A stretch of 64,000 bases of DNA from Adhaeribacter rhizoryzae (GCF_008629685.1 NZ_VWSF01000008.1:62001-126000), one strand, 5' to 3'. Numbered from the stretch's first letter, positions 53,115 to 62,913 are shown. Numbers and translations are program-made. The notes: generated by a model not told the origin, from the letters alone.

Positions 53115-53936
53115 TTACTGATTATTAAAATATTGTTTAAAAGCTTTTATGGTTTGCCTGGCGGCCTCGTCTGGATTAGGCCAGGGAAAAGCTTCCGCTG
53201 ATACATAACCGTTATAGGTAATCTCTCTTAAGGCAGTTGCAATATCGGCCATCGCGGTATGGCCCAGCCCAACGGGTCGGCGATTGCTGTCAGCAAAATG
53301 GACATGGCCAATAGAAGCACCATGTGCCCGGATGCTATCGGGTAAGGAAACTTCTTCAATATTCATGTGAAACAAATCAGCCAATAATTTAACATTGCTG
53401 GTGCTTAAAGCCTGAACAAAGGCTGCTCCGTCACCTAATGTATTAATCAGATTTGTTTCGTAACGGTTAAGCGGCTCGTAAATGAGGGATACGCCTTCGC
53501 TTTGGGCGTGTTTTCCTAATTTGGTAAGACCTTCGGCCAGCCATTCAAAAGCTTGCTCCCTTTCTACGCCCGGTACCACATTGCCTTGCATCGAGCCAAT
53601 AATTGCCGGGGCACCAAACTGAGCGCCAAAAGAAATCATATCGGAAATAAAGGTAATGGCCTGTTTTCTTATTTCCTGGTTTGGATCGGTTAAGGTTAAG
53701 CCGTGAATAACTTTGCCGGCACCGGTACCCACCGCCGCAAGTGCCAGGTTATATTTTTGGAGCAGGCCGGTTAATATTTCCGGCTCAATAGCACTGGCAG
53801 CAGGTGTGAAAAGTTCTAGCGCGTCAAAGCCCAGGTCAGCCGCTTTGGCTATGCCGGTTTCCAGGTTTTCCCAGAATATCCAGGGGCCGGTTTTTATTTC
53901 GGGAACTAACGCGATGGTAACACAGGATTTTATCAT
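53115..53936 (-). CDS. Sugar phosphate isomerase/epimerase (TIM barrel, AP2Ec)
   Basis: 273 residues. Xylose-isomerase-like TIM barrel: LGFDALELFTP near residue 35, GAPAIIGSMQGN, LIYEPLNRYETNLINT (metal-binding Glu), LLADLFHMNIEE (Asp/His) and YVSAEAFPWP (Glu). These are the metal ligands of the D-tagatose 3-epimerase/IolE-type family. Starts 6 bases after the zinc dehydrogenase gene. Substrate unknown, presumably an intermediate of the same sugar route. Confidence 0.85.
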   Translation of the reverse strand: MIKSCVTIALVPEIKTGPWIFWENLETGIAKAADLGFDALELFTPAASAIEPEILTGLLQKYNLALAAVGTGAGKVIHGLTLTDPNQEIRKQAITFISDMISFGAQFGAPAIIGSMQGNVVPGVEREQAFEWLAEGLTKLGKHAQSEGVSLIYEPLNRYETNLINTLGDGAAFVQALSTSNVKLLADLFHMNIEEVSLPDSIRAHGASIGHVHFADSNRRPVGLGHTAMADIATALREITYNGYVSAEAFPWPNPDEAARQTIKAFKQYFNNQ

Positions 53937-53942
53937 AGATGC

Positions 53943-54962
53943 TTATCGGTCAAAATCAACCATTATTTTGGTAATTGGTCCGGGGTTATCCGACCATTCG
54001 GCCAGGGCGTCGCCGGCCTCCTCAATAGAAACCACCTTGCTGATAACTGCCTCAACCGGAAATTTGCCGGATTCCAGGTAGCTGATAACATCTTCGAATT
54101 CGCCGAGGCAATTGCGGGAGCCCAGGATTTCAATTTCTTTCCGGACAAAAACGCCGGTATTAAATTCGGCTGGTTTCTTGGCGTAGCCAATGCAAACGAC
54201 CCGGCCGGTATAGGCAACTTCTTCTACGGCGGCCCGGTACGTGGCCGGACTACCTACGGCTTCAATAATTACATCGGGGCCATCGCCGTCGGTAATTTGG
54301 GCCAAAGCCTCGTGCAAATCAACCTTGGAAGTATTAATAGTATGAGCTACGCCAATTTTTCGGGCAATTTCCATTTTAGAATCATCGATGTCGATGGCAA
54401 TTACTTCGGCACCCCGGTTAACGGAGGCAGCCAGGGCACCCATGCCCACAATGCCGCAGCCTATTACTGCTACCCGGTCTTTATCCGAAACCCGGCCGCG
54501 GGCCGCCGCATGAAAACCCACCGTCAGCGGTTCTACCAAGGCTAACTCCTGGATCGATAATTTTTCGGAAGAGAATAAATTTTTATAGTTTATAGTAATG
54601 TAATTGGTCATGGCACCGGGTCGCCTGACGCCCATGGTTTTATTATCCTGGCAGGCATTCGGGCGGCCTTTGCGGCACGAAACGCAGGTGCCACAGTTTA
54701 GGTAAGGATAAACCGTAACCCGCATACCGGGTTTAAAATTTTCGGGCACATTATTGCCCACCTGTTCAATAGTAGCGCCTACTTCGTGGCCCAGAATATT
54801 GGGATATTCCTGTAACTCAAATAAGCCCCGGTAGCCATTCAGATCACCGCCGCAGAAACCCACCATCCCAATCCGCAACAACACTTCTTCCGGTCCGGGT
54901 GCCTGCGCCTGGATTTCCCGGACTTCAGTTTTGCCGGGTTCAACTAAAAATAATGCCTTCAT
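53943..54962 (-). CDS. Zinc-dependent alcohol dehydrogenase (L-galactonate/L-idonate type)
   Basis: 339 residues of the medium-chain dehydrogenase family. Catalytic zinc ligands lie in GFCGGD (Cys) and GHEVG (His-Glu), the structural zinc in CGTCVSCRKGRPNAC, and the nucleotide-binding GxGxxG in VAVIGCGIVGMGALAA. It is close in form to L-galactonate/L-idonate 5-dehydrogenases of Bacteroidota and enterics. Two bases separate it from the aldo-keto reductase gene. In a route starting from L-galactose or L-fucose it would oxidise the aldonate. Confidence 0.85.
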   Translation of the reverse strand: MKALFLVEPGKTEVREIQAQAPGPEEVLLRIGMVGFCGGDLNGYRGLFELQEYPNILGHEVGATIEQVGNNVPENFKPGMRVTVYPYLNCGTCVSCRKGRPNACQDNKTMGVRRPGAMTNYITINYKNLFSSEKLSIQELALVEPLTVGFHAAARGRVSDKDRVAVIGCGIVGMGALAASVNRGAEVIAIDIDDSKMEIARKIGVAHTINTSKVDLHEALAQITDGDGPDVIIEAVGSPATYRAAVEEVAYTGRVVCIGYAKKPAEFNTGVFVRKEIEILGSRNCLGEFEDVISYLESGKFPVEAVISKVVSIEEAGDALAEWSDNPGPITKIMVDFDR

Positions 54963-54964
54963 AA

Positions 54965-55921
54965 TTATTTAGTTAATATTTCTCGCTTAGGAATATTATT
55001 AGCCGGGTTGCCTTCAAACCACATCTGGTTTTTAACGGGAGCTACTAAAGCTGCTATTTCGGCTAACAGCCCGTCGGGTATTTGCAAATCCACGGCGTTC
55101 AGGTTTTGCCGCACGTGCGTAGGGTTAGACATGCCCACAATGGTGGTGGCAATAGCCGGGTGATCCATGGCATAACGCATTGCTACTTCGCTTAGGTTTA
55201 CGCCGTAGTTCTGGCATAAGGCTAACAACTTAGGCTGCATGTCTTTTACCGCCTGGGGCGAACGGTGCCATTCGGGTAAAGGTGCATCCGATAAAATCCG
55301 CTGCAGCAAAGGGGCCGCGTTCATCAGGCCAAACCCTTTTTCTTTGGATAGCGGCACCAGTTCGTCGTTTATTTCGTCTTCCAGTAAATTATAGTGCGCC
55401 CAGGAAAGTACCGTATCGGGTTCCACTTGCCGGGCAATATCGGCGAGATAGCGCACGGGCAAACCTGTAATACCTATGTAGCGGGCTTTTCCCATTTCCT
55501 TTACCTTCAAAGCGGCCGGAATGGCTTCGTTTAATATTTGTTCTCTGCTAACAAATTCGATATCGTGTAATTGTAAAATATCAACGTAGTCAGTTTTAAG
55601 CCTAGTCAGCGATTCATCAATGCTTTTTAAAACCCGGTTGTAGGAGAAATCAAATTCCTCCAGTCCGTAGCGGCCACATTTGGTAGCCAGAAATATATTA
55701 TTTCGTTTACCGGCTACTGCTTTTCCCAATCGTTCCTCGGCCAAAGTAAAGCCATAAAAAGGAGCTACATCGAAAAAGTTTATGCCGTGTTCAATGGCAT
55801 CGTGTACCGCCTCGATGCCTTCCTGCTCAGTGGCTACATCAAACACATTGCCCATCGGCGACGCCCCGAAACCCAGCACCGAAACGTCCATATCGGTTAT
55901 ACCTAATCTGCGATATTCCAT
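54965..55921 (-). CDS. Aldo-keto reductase, L-galactose/L-fucose dehydrogenase-like
   Basis: 318 residues. AKR tetrad: Asp51 and Tyr56 (FFDVAPFYG), Lys81 (ATKCGRYG), His119 (LQLHDIEF). The runs GFGASPMGNVF, ATKCGRYG and LKTDYVDILQLHDIEF are strikingly like plant L-galactose dehydrogenase and bacterial L-fucose dehydrogenase. It oxidises the pyranose to its lactone with NAD(P). First gene of the four-gene operon, 21 bases after a palindromic operator. Confidence 0.88.
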   Translation of the reverse strand: MEYRRLGITDMDVSVLGFGASPMGNVFDVATEQEGIEAVHDAIEHGINFFDVAPFYGFTLAEERLGKAVAGKRNNIFLATKCGRYGLEEFDFSYNRVLKSIDESLTRLKTDYVDILQLHDIEFVSREQILNEAIPAALKVKEMGKARYIGITGLPVRYLADIARQVEPDTVLSWAHYNLLEDEINDELVPLSKEKGFGLMNAAPLLQRILSDAPLPEWHRSPQAVKDMQPKLLALCQNYGVNLSEVAMRYAMDHPAIATTIVGMSNPTHVRQNLNAVDLQIPDGLLAEIAALVAPVKNQMWFEGNPANNIPKREILTK

Positions 55922-55941
55922 GTTTTACTTTTACAGCGTTG

Positions 55942-55970
55942 CAAATGGTCTTTATTACAAAGACCGTTTG
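55942..55970. promoter_or_regulatory. Palindromic operator before the sugar operon
   Basis: CAAATGGTCTTT (55942-55953) and AAAGACCGTTTG (55959-55970) form a 12-bp dyad with one mismatch and a 5-base spacer, 21 bases upstream of the aldo-keto reductase ATG. Position and symmetry fit a repressor or activator site. No regulator gene is in the cluster. Confidence 0.6.
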
Positions 55971-56065
55971 TAAGAATTTATATACCCAGTACTTTATTAC
56001 CAGAAAAAAAGCGGTTAGGCTATAAGGGGTTTAATATAGGTAATTTTTTCAGGGGAGTACCTATG

Positions 56066-56100
56066 TAAAGAAAAAGCCTTAGCAATTTTTTGCTAAGGCT
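56066..56100 (-). terminator. Terminator after the DUF4136 gene
   Basis: AGCCTTAGCA (56075-56084) pairs with TGCTAAGGCT (56091-56100); on the minus strand TTTTCTTTAC follows. 28 bases beyond the stop codon. Confidence 0.9.
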
Positions 56101-56127
56101 CTCCTGTTTAAACGAAACTAATAAAAA

Positions 56128-56670
56128 TTACCGGTTATCGGGGCGCGGTGGATATTGCCGCAGAATATTCGTAACAATCTGGTGAACTTTCTCTTCGCTG
56201 ATGTTGCGGTTACCAACTTCGGTTTCGCCTACCCCCCGCCACAGTAATTCTTTTTTGTTGGCGTTAACCATGTCTATGGTAATGGTTCCTTCTTTGTATT
56301 GCTGTACGGTGGCTCCCATGCCAAACGGATAACCATAATAGCCATAGCCATAAGGCGAGTTGTTGCGGTAGCGCTGCTGATTCGACACATTTACGGAGTA
56401 GTTAATCAGCACGTCCGGATTGTTATCAGTATAGGTCATTCCCAAACCCTTCAACTGCGTCTCAATAGATCTTTTCATGCGCTTGTCGAAGAAGGTATCG
56501 TAACCTGCTGAATCGGATTTGGTTTTAACTTTATCGGTATACCAGCCAAAAGTTTTAAACTCCCGGAAGTTCGTAGCAACGTCGTAATCACTGCTAACCT
56601 GCAAACCCGGCGAACAGGATGCGAGGAATACAAATAAGAATAATATTAAAATACTACTATATTTTTTCAT
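56128..56670 (-). CDS. DUF4136 domain lipoprotein
   Basis: 180 residues. Signal peptide with lipobox (FLASC, Cys19), then the DUF4136 pattern: YDVATNFREFKTFGW, IETQLKGLGMTYTDNNPDVLINYSV, and KKELLWRGVGETEVGNR near the end. A Tyr/Gly/Pro-rich loop (about 112-130) lies in the middle. DUF4136 proteins are exported and poorly understood. Monocistronic, with its own terminator. Confidence 0.9.
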   Translation of the reverse strand: MKKYSSILILFLFVFLASCSPGLQVSSDYDVATNFREFKTFGWYTDKVKTKSDSAGYDTFFDKRMKRSIETQLKGLGMTYTDNNPDVLINYSVNVSNQQRYRNNSPYGYGYYGYPFGMGATVQQYKEGTITIDMVNANKKELLWRGVGETEVGNRNISEEKVHQIVTNILRQYPPRPDNR

Positions 56671-56821
56671 CTCTGATTAGGTTTTTGTTAATTAAATGCT
56701 ATTTACTTATAGCAATAATAGGACCATTTTTAATTATTTTTACGATTCAACCTACCAGCAGTTCTATTTTATAACGATTTTGATATAACAGCCTAATAGA
56801 GATTACTTGAATATGTTTACA

Positions 56822-56854
56822 AATAAAAAGCCCGGTTACCAAAGTAACCGGGCC
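56822..56854 (-). terminator. Terminator after gcvP
   Basis: GCCCGGTTAC (56830-56839) pairs perfectly with GTAACCGGGC (56844-56853), 4-base loop; TTTTTATTT follows on the minus strand. 28 bases after the stop codon. Confidence 0.92.
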
Positions 56855-56881
56855 TCTTAAAGGAGAAAAATTTATTAAATA

Positions 56882-59806
56882 TTATTCAATACCCGTAGCG
56901 GTGGTAACTACTTCGGGTTGGGCATAAGCTTCCAGTGGCGTACAGCTACAAATTAAATTACGGTCGCCGTAAGCGTTATCTACGCGGCTAACGGCTGGCC
57001 AGAATTTAGCGGTACGGGAGAACTCGTAAGGGTAAACGGCTTTCTCGCGGGTATAAGGTTTGTCCCAGTTTTCGGCCAAAGCAACCTGCGCGGTGTGCGG
57101 TGCATTTTTAAGCACGTTATTTTTCTGGTCGGCGCGGCCTTCTTCCACTTCTCTAATTTCTTCCCGAATAGAAATCATGGCATCGCAGAAGCGGTCCAGT
57201 TCTTCCTTCGGTTCGCTTTCGGTAGGCTCTACCATTAAAGTGCCCGGCACCGGGAACGATACAGTTGGTGCGTGGAAACCATAGTCCATTAAACGTTTGG
57301 CAATATCTTCTACTTCAACGCCGGCTTTTTTGAATGCCCGGCAATCCAGAATCATTTCGTGGGCGCAGTGGCCGTTGGTGCCGGTGTACAATACCGGATA
57401 ATGATCCTGTAAACGAGCCTTTATATAATTGGCGTTCAGGATGGCAAACTTCGTAGCCTCGGTTAAGCCTTCGCCGCCCATCATGGAAATATACGCGTAG
57501 GAGATTGGCAGAATGCTGGCGCTGCCCCAAGGAGCGGCCGATACCGCTGGAATAGCTTTGTCGCCGCCAGTGGTTACTACGGCATGGCCCGGTAAAAACG
57601 GTACTAAATCCGCAACTACGCCAATAGGGCCTACGCCGGGACCACCGCCGCCATGCGGTATACAGAATGTTTTGTGTAAGTTCAGGTGGCACACATCGGC
57701 ACCAATATTAGCCGGACTGGTTAAGCCTACCTGAGCATTCATATTAGCGCCATCCATATACACGCGGCCACCGTTTTCGTGCACCAACTGGCATATTTCG
57801 ATGATGCTTTCTTCGTAAACGCCGTGGGTAGACGGGTAAGTTACCATTAAGCAGGAAAGGTCGTTTTTATGAGCTTCGGCTTTGGCGCGCAAATCGGCTA
57901 CATCAATATTACCGCTTTCATCGCATTTTACCAGCACTATTTTCATGCCGGCCATGGCGGCACTAGCAGGGTTGGTACCGTGTGCCGAGGTTGGAATCAA
58001 AGCTACGTTCCGGTGATGATCGCCGCGCGCCTCGTGGTAAGCCCTGATAACCATTAAACCGGCGTATTCGCCCTGGGCGCCGGAGTTTGGCTGCAGCGAT
58101 ATGCCCGTAAAACCGGTAACTTCGCATAACCAGCCTTCGAGGTCCGAGAATATTTGTTTGTAGCCTTTGGCTTGGTCGGCAGGCGCAAAGGGGTGCAGGT
58201 TGCCAATTTCGGGCCAGGTTACCGGTATCATTTCGGCGGTGGCATTCAGCTTCATGGTGCAGGAGCCCAATGGAATCATGCCGTTGGTTAAAGAAAAGTC
58301 TTTGTTCTCCAGGTATTTCATGTAGCGCAGCAACTCACTTTCGGAATGATAGCGGTTGAAAACTTCGTGCTCCAGGAAAGTGGTTTTCCGAACCAGCGCT
58401 TCTGGCCAGTTAACCGCTGCTTCGTTCGGTAGCTCCGATAAATTAGCGGCTTTGGTAGTTTTATTCATTACTTTGGAAAATACTTCTACCAACTCCTGCA
58501 AATCAGCTAAATCCGTATTTTCGTTCAGCGAGATACCGATAAAATTATCTTCAAAATAACGCAGGTTAATCTGAGCAGCTTCCGCTTCCTGGCGAATCGC
58601 ATTTTTCAGTTCCGCACTTTCTACCCGAATCTTTAAAGTATCGAAATAATATTCGTTTACTTGCTCCATGCCTAAGTCTTGCAAAGCTTTTTCCAGTAAT
58701 TGGGTAAGCAGATGCACATTCAGGGCAATATATTTTAACCGGCGCGGACCATGGTAAACCGCGTACATACCCGCCATTACCGATAATAAAACCTGGGCCG
58801 TACAAATATTAGAAGTAGCTTTTTCGCGGCGAATGTGCTGCTCGCGGGTTTGCAAGGCCATGCGGTAAGCTTTATTACCGTGCGCATCTACCGACTGCCC
58901 GATAATCCGGCCCGGAATATTACGCTTAAAAGCTTCTTTGGTAGCAAAATAACCGGCGTGCGGGCCACCGTAACCCATGGGCACCCCAAAACGCTGGCTC
59001 GAACCCACGGCCACATCGGCACCCAGCTCACCCGGAGGTGTTAATAAGGTCAGGCTTAATAAATCGGCGGCTACAGCCACCATAATGTCACTATCGTGGG
59101 CCTGCTTAAAGAAATCCGAATAATCAAATACTTCACCGTCAGCACCGGGATATTGCAGCAGTGCCCCAAAAATGGTTTCGTCGGTTAAGTTGGCTTCTTG
59201 GTGATTACCTACAATTAACTCAATGCCCAGGGGCGTAGAACGGCTCTTCAGTACATCTAAAGTTTGGGGCAGCACCTGTTCCGATACAAAAAAACGAGTA
59301 GCATTTTTGCGGGAGCCTTTGCGCTGGGCGTAAAACATGCCCATGGCTTCGGCGGCCGCAGTGGCTTCGTCGAGCAAAGAGGCATTGGCAATTTCCATCC
59401 CGGTCAGGTCCATTACCATGGTTTGGTAATTAATCAGGGCTTCAAGGCGGCCTTGCGCAATTTCGGCCTGGTAAGGGGTGTAAGCCGTATACCATCCCGG
59501 ATTTTCCAAAATATTCCGCTGAATAACCGGTGGTAAAACGGTATCGTGGTAACCCAAGCCAATGTACGACCGGAAAACTTTATTTTGCTGAGCAATTTTC
59601 TTAAATTTTTTGAGGAAATCGCGCTCGGTTAAAGCCGCCGGAATATTTAACGGTTTTTTCAGCCGGATGGCCGCGGGTACGGTTTCATCTATGAGTTGGT
59701 CCAGCGAATCAACTTTAACGGTTTTAAGCATCGCCTGAATCTGACTTTTTACCGGGCCATTGTGGCGCTCTTTAAAAATATCGGCAGGCTTAATTTTATA
59801 GGACAT
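56882..59806 (-). CDS. gcvP: Glycine dehydrogenase (decarboxylating), P protein
   Basis: 974 residues, the single-chain P protein with two homologous halves. The pyridoxal-phosphate lysine is in [16 protein letters not shown]; the N-terminal half has [13 protein letters not shown] and [15 protein letters not shown]. It decarboxylates glycine and loads the aminomethyl group on lipoyl-GcvH. GcvT and GcvH are not adjacent. Transcribed alone with a strong terminator. No glycine riboswitch was recognised in the 245-base gap upstream. Confidence 0.98.
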   Translation of the reverse strand: MSYKIKPADIFKERHNGPVKSQIQAMLKTVKVDSLDQLIDETVPAAIRLKKPLNIPAALTERDFLKKFKKIAQQNKVFRSYIGLGYHDTVLPPVIQRNILENPGWYTAYTPYQAEIAQGRLEALINYQTMVMDLTGMEIANASLLDEATAAAEAMGMFYAQRKGSRKNATRFFVSEQVLPQTLDVLKSRSTPLGIELIVGNHQEANLTDETIFGALLQYPGADGEVFDYSDFFKQAHDSDIMVAVAADLLSLTLLTPPGELGADVAVGSSQRFGVPMGYGGPHAGYFATKEAFKRNIPGRIIGQSVDAHGNKAYRMALQTREQHIRREKATSNICTAQVLLSVMAGMYAVYHGPRRLKYIALNVHLLTQLLEKALQDLGMEQVNEYYFDTLKIRVESAELKNAIRQEAEAAQINLRYFEDNFIGISLNENTDLADLQELVEVFSKVMNKTTKAANLSELPNEAAVNWPEALVRKTTFLEHEVFNRYHSESELLRYMKYLENKDFSLTNGMIPLGSCTMKLNATAEMIPVTWPEIGNLHPFAPADQAKGYKQIFSDLEGWLCEVTGFTGISLQPNSGAQGEYAGLMVIRAYHEARGDHHRNVALIPTSAHGTNPASAAMAGMKIVLVKCDESGNIDVADLRAKAEAHKNDLSCLMVTYPSTHGVYEESIIEICQLVHENGGRVYMDGANMNAQVGLTSPANIGADVCHLNLHKTFCIPHGGGGPGVGPIGVVADLVPFLPGHAVVTTGGDKAIPAVSAAPWGSASILPISYAYISMMGGEGLTEATKFAILNANYIKARLQDHYPVLYTGTNGHCAHEMILDCRAFKKAGVEVEDIAKRLMDYGFHAPTVSFPVPGTLMVEPTESEPKEELDRFCDAMISIREEIREVEEGRADQKNNVLKNAPHTAQVALAENWDKPYTREKAVYPYEFSRTAKFWPAVSRVDNAYGDRNLICSCTPLEAYAQPEVVTTATGIE

Positions 59807-60015
59807 ATAAGAATATTATGATCTGAGAATTAGGATAAATCTGGTCTTAATAACCTCTTAACACAAAAGTAACGGGAATAATTTAGAAATATAAGCCGCC
59901 GGAATTATTTTCCCGGAGCTCCATCGGTATTAAATTTTTAAGTCTGTTTTCTGCCTGTTTCAGTTTAGATTTTGCTTTAAAACAGGAGCAAATATTATTT
60001 ATTTTAGTACATAGC

Positions 60016-60043
60016 TATACAATGTATTAAATTTCTTTGTATA
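60016..60043 (+). promoter_or_regulatory. Candidate PadR operator
   Basis: TATACAA (60016-60022) and TTGTATA (60037-60043) are a perfect dyad with a 14-base spacer; ATACAATGTAT (60017-60027) is a second, smaller dyad inside. PadR family sites are typically ATAC/GTAT-rich, and the site ends 8 bases before the padR ATG, fitting autorepression. Confidence 0.55.
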
Positions 60044-60051
60044 TTCAAGTT

Positions 60052-60396
60052 ATGAATACATCGGAGTTATTAAAAGGCACTTTAACCACTATTATTCTGA
60101 AGTTACTAGCCGATAACGGCAAAATGTACGGCTACGAAATAACCCAGAAAGTAAAAGAACTATCGGGCGATAAAATATTGGTGAAAGAGGGCTCCTTGTA
60201 CCCGGCTTTGCACAAATTATTAAGCGATGGTTTGGTGGAGGTAGAAACGGTAAATATTGGTAAACGGGTCCGGAAATATTATTACCTAACGCCACAGGGA
60301 CAAGTCCGGAAGCAAGCCCAGTTTAAAGAATTGCAGGAATTTCTCCAGACCATGCAACACATGCTATTTCCGTCTTTAAACCCGCAAATGCCATGA
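60052..60396 (+). CDS. PadR family transcriptional regulator
   Basis: 114 residues from the ATG at 60052 (MNTSELLKGTLTTIILKLLA). The winged-helix block MYGYEITQKVKELSGDKILV followed by EGSLYPALHKLLSDGLVE is the PadR hallmark, with a short C-terminal dimer helix. PadR proteins repress neighbouring membrane-protein genes. Its stop overlaps the start of the next gene by 4 bases (ATGA), so the two are translated together. Confidence 0.92.
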   Translation: MNTSELLKGTLTTIILKLLADNGKMYGYEITQKVKELSGDKILVKEGSLYPALHKLLSDGLVEVETVNIGKRVRKYYYLTPQGQVRKQAQFKELQEFLQTMQHMLFPSLNPQMP

Positions 60397-61001
60397 AGTT
60401 ATCCGATGAAGAAATAGCATTTATCAGCGCCGAAATTGATAAAAGCAATATTTCGATGCAGGAACTGAAAGATGATTTGCTCGACCATTTCTGCTGTTTT
60501 ATAGAGCACGAAAAAAAGAAAGGATTATCATTTGCCGAAGCTTATAATAAAGCCACAGTTCAGATTTGCCCGGATGGATTTGCGCAGCTAGAAAAGGAAA
60601 CTTTGTTTTTGTTGAACGCTAAAAGAATTATTCTGATGAAAAAGCTCATGTATTTTATTGGCCTTATCTCTTCTATGAGTATCAGTATTGGCTGGTTGTT
60701 TAAACTCTTACACTGGCCGGGTGGCGGTGAATTATTTACTTACGGCTTTCTAGGTTTTGTACTGCTTTTCTTACCACTGCTGGCAATCGATCGGTACAAA
60801 TTAAACCTGCAGGCCGCCTTGTCGGAAAAGCTGCGGCTGGTATTGGGCTTTGGCAGCGCCATTGTAACGGGGATGGCCGTATTATTTAAAATGATGCACT
60901 TACAGGGTGCTGATATACTATTAATAGGCGGAGCACTAATATTTGCCTTTGGTTTCCTGCCATTTCTGTTTTTCAGGATGTACCGGAAGGCGTTGGAATA
61001 A
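60393..61001 (+). CDS. Membrane protein with HAAS-like and two GldL-like segments
   Basis: 202 residues. The first 75 are soluble and helical (LSDEEIAFISAEIDKSNISM, DLLDHFCCFIEHEKKKGLSF, EAYNKATVQI), similar to the HAAS domain often found beside PadR regulators. Four membrane helices follow in two pairs. The first has IGWLFKLLHWPGGGELFTYG and the second MAVLFKMMHLQGADILLIGG; both match the GALFK-x-x-H-x-x-G pattern of the gliding motor protein GldL. The function is unknown; a membrane sensor or stress protein under PadR is plausible. Confidence 0.75.
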   Translation: MKLSDEEIAFISAEIDKSNISMQELKDDLLDHFCCFIEHEKKKGLSFAEAYNKATVQICPDGFAQLEKETLFLLNAKRIILMKKLMYFIGLISSMSISIGWLFKLLHWPGGGELFTYGFLGFVLLFLPLLAIDRYKLNLQAALSEKLRLVLGFGSAIVTGMAVLFKMMHLQGADILLIGGALIFAFGFLPFLFFRMYRKALE

Positions 61002-61154
61002 ATTCTTACAAAGCCTATTCGCGGCAGCATTGTATGCTATCCAAATATTATTTATTTTCCTAAACCAGTAAGGATAGCCGGGGTTGTTATTTTACGGTAA
61101 ATCTGATTTAGATTTTAGGCTATCTGTTGTATAGCCGGGCTGTTTATGCTGACT

Positions 61155-62384
61155 ATGAAAAAGATAAAATTAGGCATCATCCGGGAAGGACGCGTACCAC
61201 CCGACAAACGTGTGCCCTTAACGCCTTTAAAGTGCCAGGAAACCTTAGCCGCTTTTCCGGAAGTGGAAATACTGGTGCAGCCCAGCCCCATACGCAGCTA
61301 CGCCGACGAAGAATATTTAGAACTGGGGATTCCGGTGCAGGAAGATTTAAGTAGTTGCGATATTTTGATGGGCGTGAAAGAGGTGCCGGTAGACCAGCTG
61401 ATTCGGGACAAAATATACCTGTTCTTCTCCCACACCATTAAAAAACAACCGCATAACCAGAAACTTTTGCGAGCCATTCTGGAAAAAAATATTACCCTGA
61501 TCGATTACGAATTGTTGACTACCGATAAAGGCGAGCGTACGGTAGCTTTTGGTTACTACGCCGGTATTGTAGGCGCTTACAACGGTATAAAAACATACGG
61601 TGAAAAATGGGAGCTATTCGACCTGAAACCCGCCTGGCAATGCGTGGACATGGACGACATGGAGGAGGAATATTTTAAAGTAAAAGCTTTACCCCCCATT
61701 AAAATTGCCGTTACCGGTGGGGGCCGTGTGGCATCCGGTGCCATGGAGGTACTCAATCGGATGGGTATCCGGAAAGTAAGCGTGTTTGATTATTTGTACA
61801 AAGAATTTTCGGAACCGGTATATGCGCAGTTGCACTCTTCGGATTACAATGCCCGCCGCGACGGCAAGGTGTGGGATACACCGGATTTTTACGCTCACCC
61901 GGAAGAATACGCCTCTACCTTCGGGAAATTTAGCGAGGTAACTGATTTATTAATGGCTGCGGCTTACTGGAACCCGGCGGCGCCGCCTTTATTTACCCCG
62001 GAAGAAATGCGCCAGCCTCCTTTTAAAATAAATACCATTGCCGATATTACCTGCGATATTGATGGCTCGGTGCCCAGTACCAAACGGGCTTCTACCATCC
62101 TGGACCCGGTTTACGATTATAACCCCGAAACCGAACTGTTAGAGCCGCCTTTTAGCCGACTAGATAATATTACCGTAATGGCCGTCGATAATTTGCCTTG
62201 TGAATTACCCCGCAACGCTTCCCGTGATTTTGGCCGGCAGTTAATAGATGCCGTATTCCCGCATTTATTCCGGAACGATGAGCAGGGAATTATCCGGCGG
62301 GCTACCATTGCCAGCCAGGGCAAACTTACGCCCCGCTACGAATACCTGCACGATTATGCAACAGGTAAGTCATTGGTGCATTAA
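61155..62384 (+). CDS. Saccharopine/alanine dehydrogenase-like NAD(P) oxidoreductase
   Basis: 409 residues from the ATG at 61155 (MKKIKLGIIREGRVPPDKR); the ATG at 61146 would add three. The N-terminal AlaDh/PNT-like domain (IREGRVPPDKRVPLTP) and later FFSHTIKKQPHN, FGYYAGIVGAYNGIKTYG, and the dinucleotide site VTGGGRVASGAMEVL are those of lysine-forming saccharopine dehydrogenase-like proteins. The C-terminal block TIADITCDIDGSVPSTKRAS is also conserved. The exact reaction is uncertain. Gene stands alone. Confidence 0.8.
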   Translation: MKKIKLGIIREGRVPPDKRVPLTPLKCQETLAAFPEVEILVQPSPIRSYADEEYLELGIPVQEDLSSCDILMGVKEVPVDQLIRDKIYLFFSHTIKKQPHNQKLLRAILEKNITLIDYELLTTDKGERTVAFGYYAGIVGAYNGIKTYGEKWELFDLKPAWQCVDMDDMEEEYFKVKALPPIKIAVTGGGRVASGAMEVLNRMGIRKVSVFDYLYKEFSEPVYAQLHSSDYNARRDGKVWDTPDFYAHPEEYASTFGKFSEVTDLLMAAAYWNPAAPPLFTPEEMRQPPFKINTIADITCDIDGSVPSTKRASTILDPVYDYNPETELLEPPFSRLDNITVMAVDNLPCELPRNASRDFGRQLIDAVFPHLFRNDEQGIIRRATIASQGKLTPRYEYLHDYATGKSLVH

Positions 62385-62461
62385 GAAGCGTAATGTTTTC
62401 TAAATACTATTTCGTGGTGGTGCAGCTGCTAATAGCTATATTTTATTTAATACTTAACTAT

Positions 62462-62806
62462 TTAATCCGGATCAACCTCCTGAATGATGAAGTTGCGAGA
62501 GCCGGACTGACCGGTTACACCCAGGTTTTCTAATTGTTGTAACTGATGCTGCAGCAGGTTGTGTTCGCGGCGTAGTTTTTTCAGTTGCTTGCGCATGTGC
62601 AAAATAACCTCAATGCCTTCTTTATTTACTTCTAAATCATGGAACAGGCGCAACGTGCGTTCCAGGCGGGTAATAGCTTTGTCCGGTAGAAACTCCCGGT
62701 TATCTTCGACGTGTAAGGGTACCAATCCAAAAGCGGCGAACTCCCGGATTAAGGTAACTTCTACGCCGTGGTGGCTACAAAATTCTTCAATGGCAATATA
62801 TTTCAT
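62462..62806 (-). CDS. cbpM: Chaperone modulator CbpM
   Basis: 114 residues with the MerR-like helical CbpM fold: YIAIEEFCSHHGVEVTLIRE, FGLVPLHVEDNREFLPDKAI, TRLERTLRLFHDLEVNKEGI, then a coiled-coil HMRKQLKKLRREHNLLQHQL. CbpM binds the J domain of CbpA and inhibits it. It follows cbpA on the same strand 107 bases on, the usual order. Confidence 0.9.
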   Translation of the reverse strand: MKYIAIEEFCSHHGVEVTLIREFAAFGLVPLHVEDNREFLPDKAITRLERTLRLFHDLEVNKEGIEVILHMRKQLKKLRREHNLLQHQLQQLENLGVTGQSGSRNFIIQEVDPD

Positions 62807-62814
62807 AGCGGTCT

Positions 62815-62910
62815 ATAGTGATTAGTTGTTAGCTATTAGTAATTAGAAAACAAGAATCAACAACGAACAAACAACACTAATCGAATAACGAACAACGATT
62901 AACGCACAAC
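62815..62910. repeat. Short-period AT-rich spacer between cbpA and cbpM
   Basis: Repeats of TTAG(C/T)TATTAG and AACGAACAAC, for example TCAACAACGAACAAACAACA and CGAACAACGATTAACG, make a low-complexity stretch; GATTAGTTGTT pairs imperfectly with AACAACACTAATC. Similar in style to 16126-16206. Confidence 0.5.
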
Positions 62911-62913
62911 GAA

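Noticed and set aside
59807-60051. Glycine riboswitch upstream of gcvP
   Set aside because: The short AT-rich leader lacks the paired aptamer core and does not form two tandem domains.
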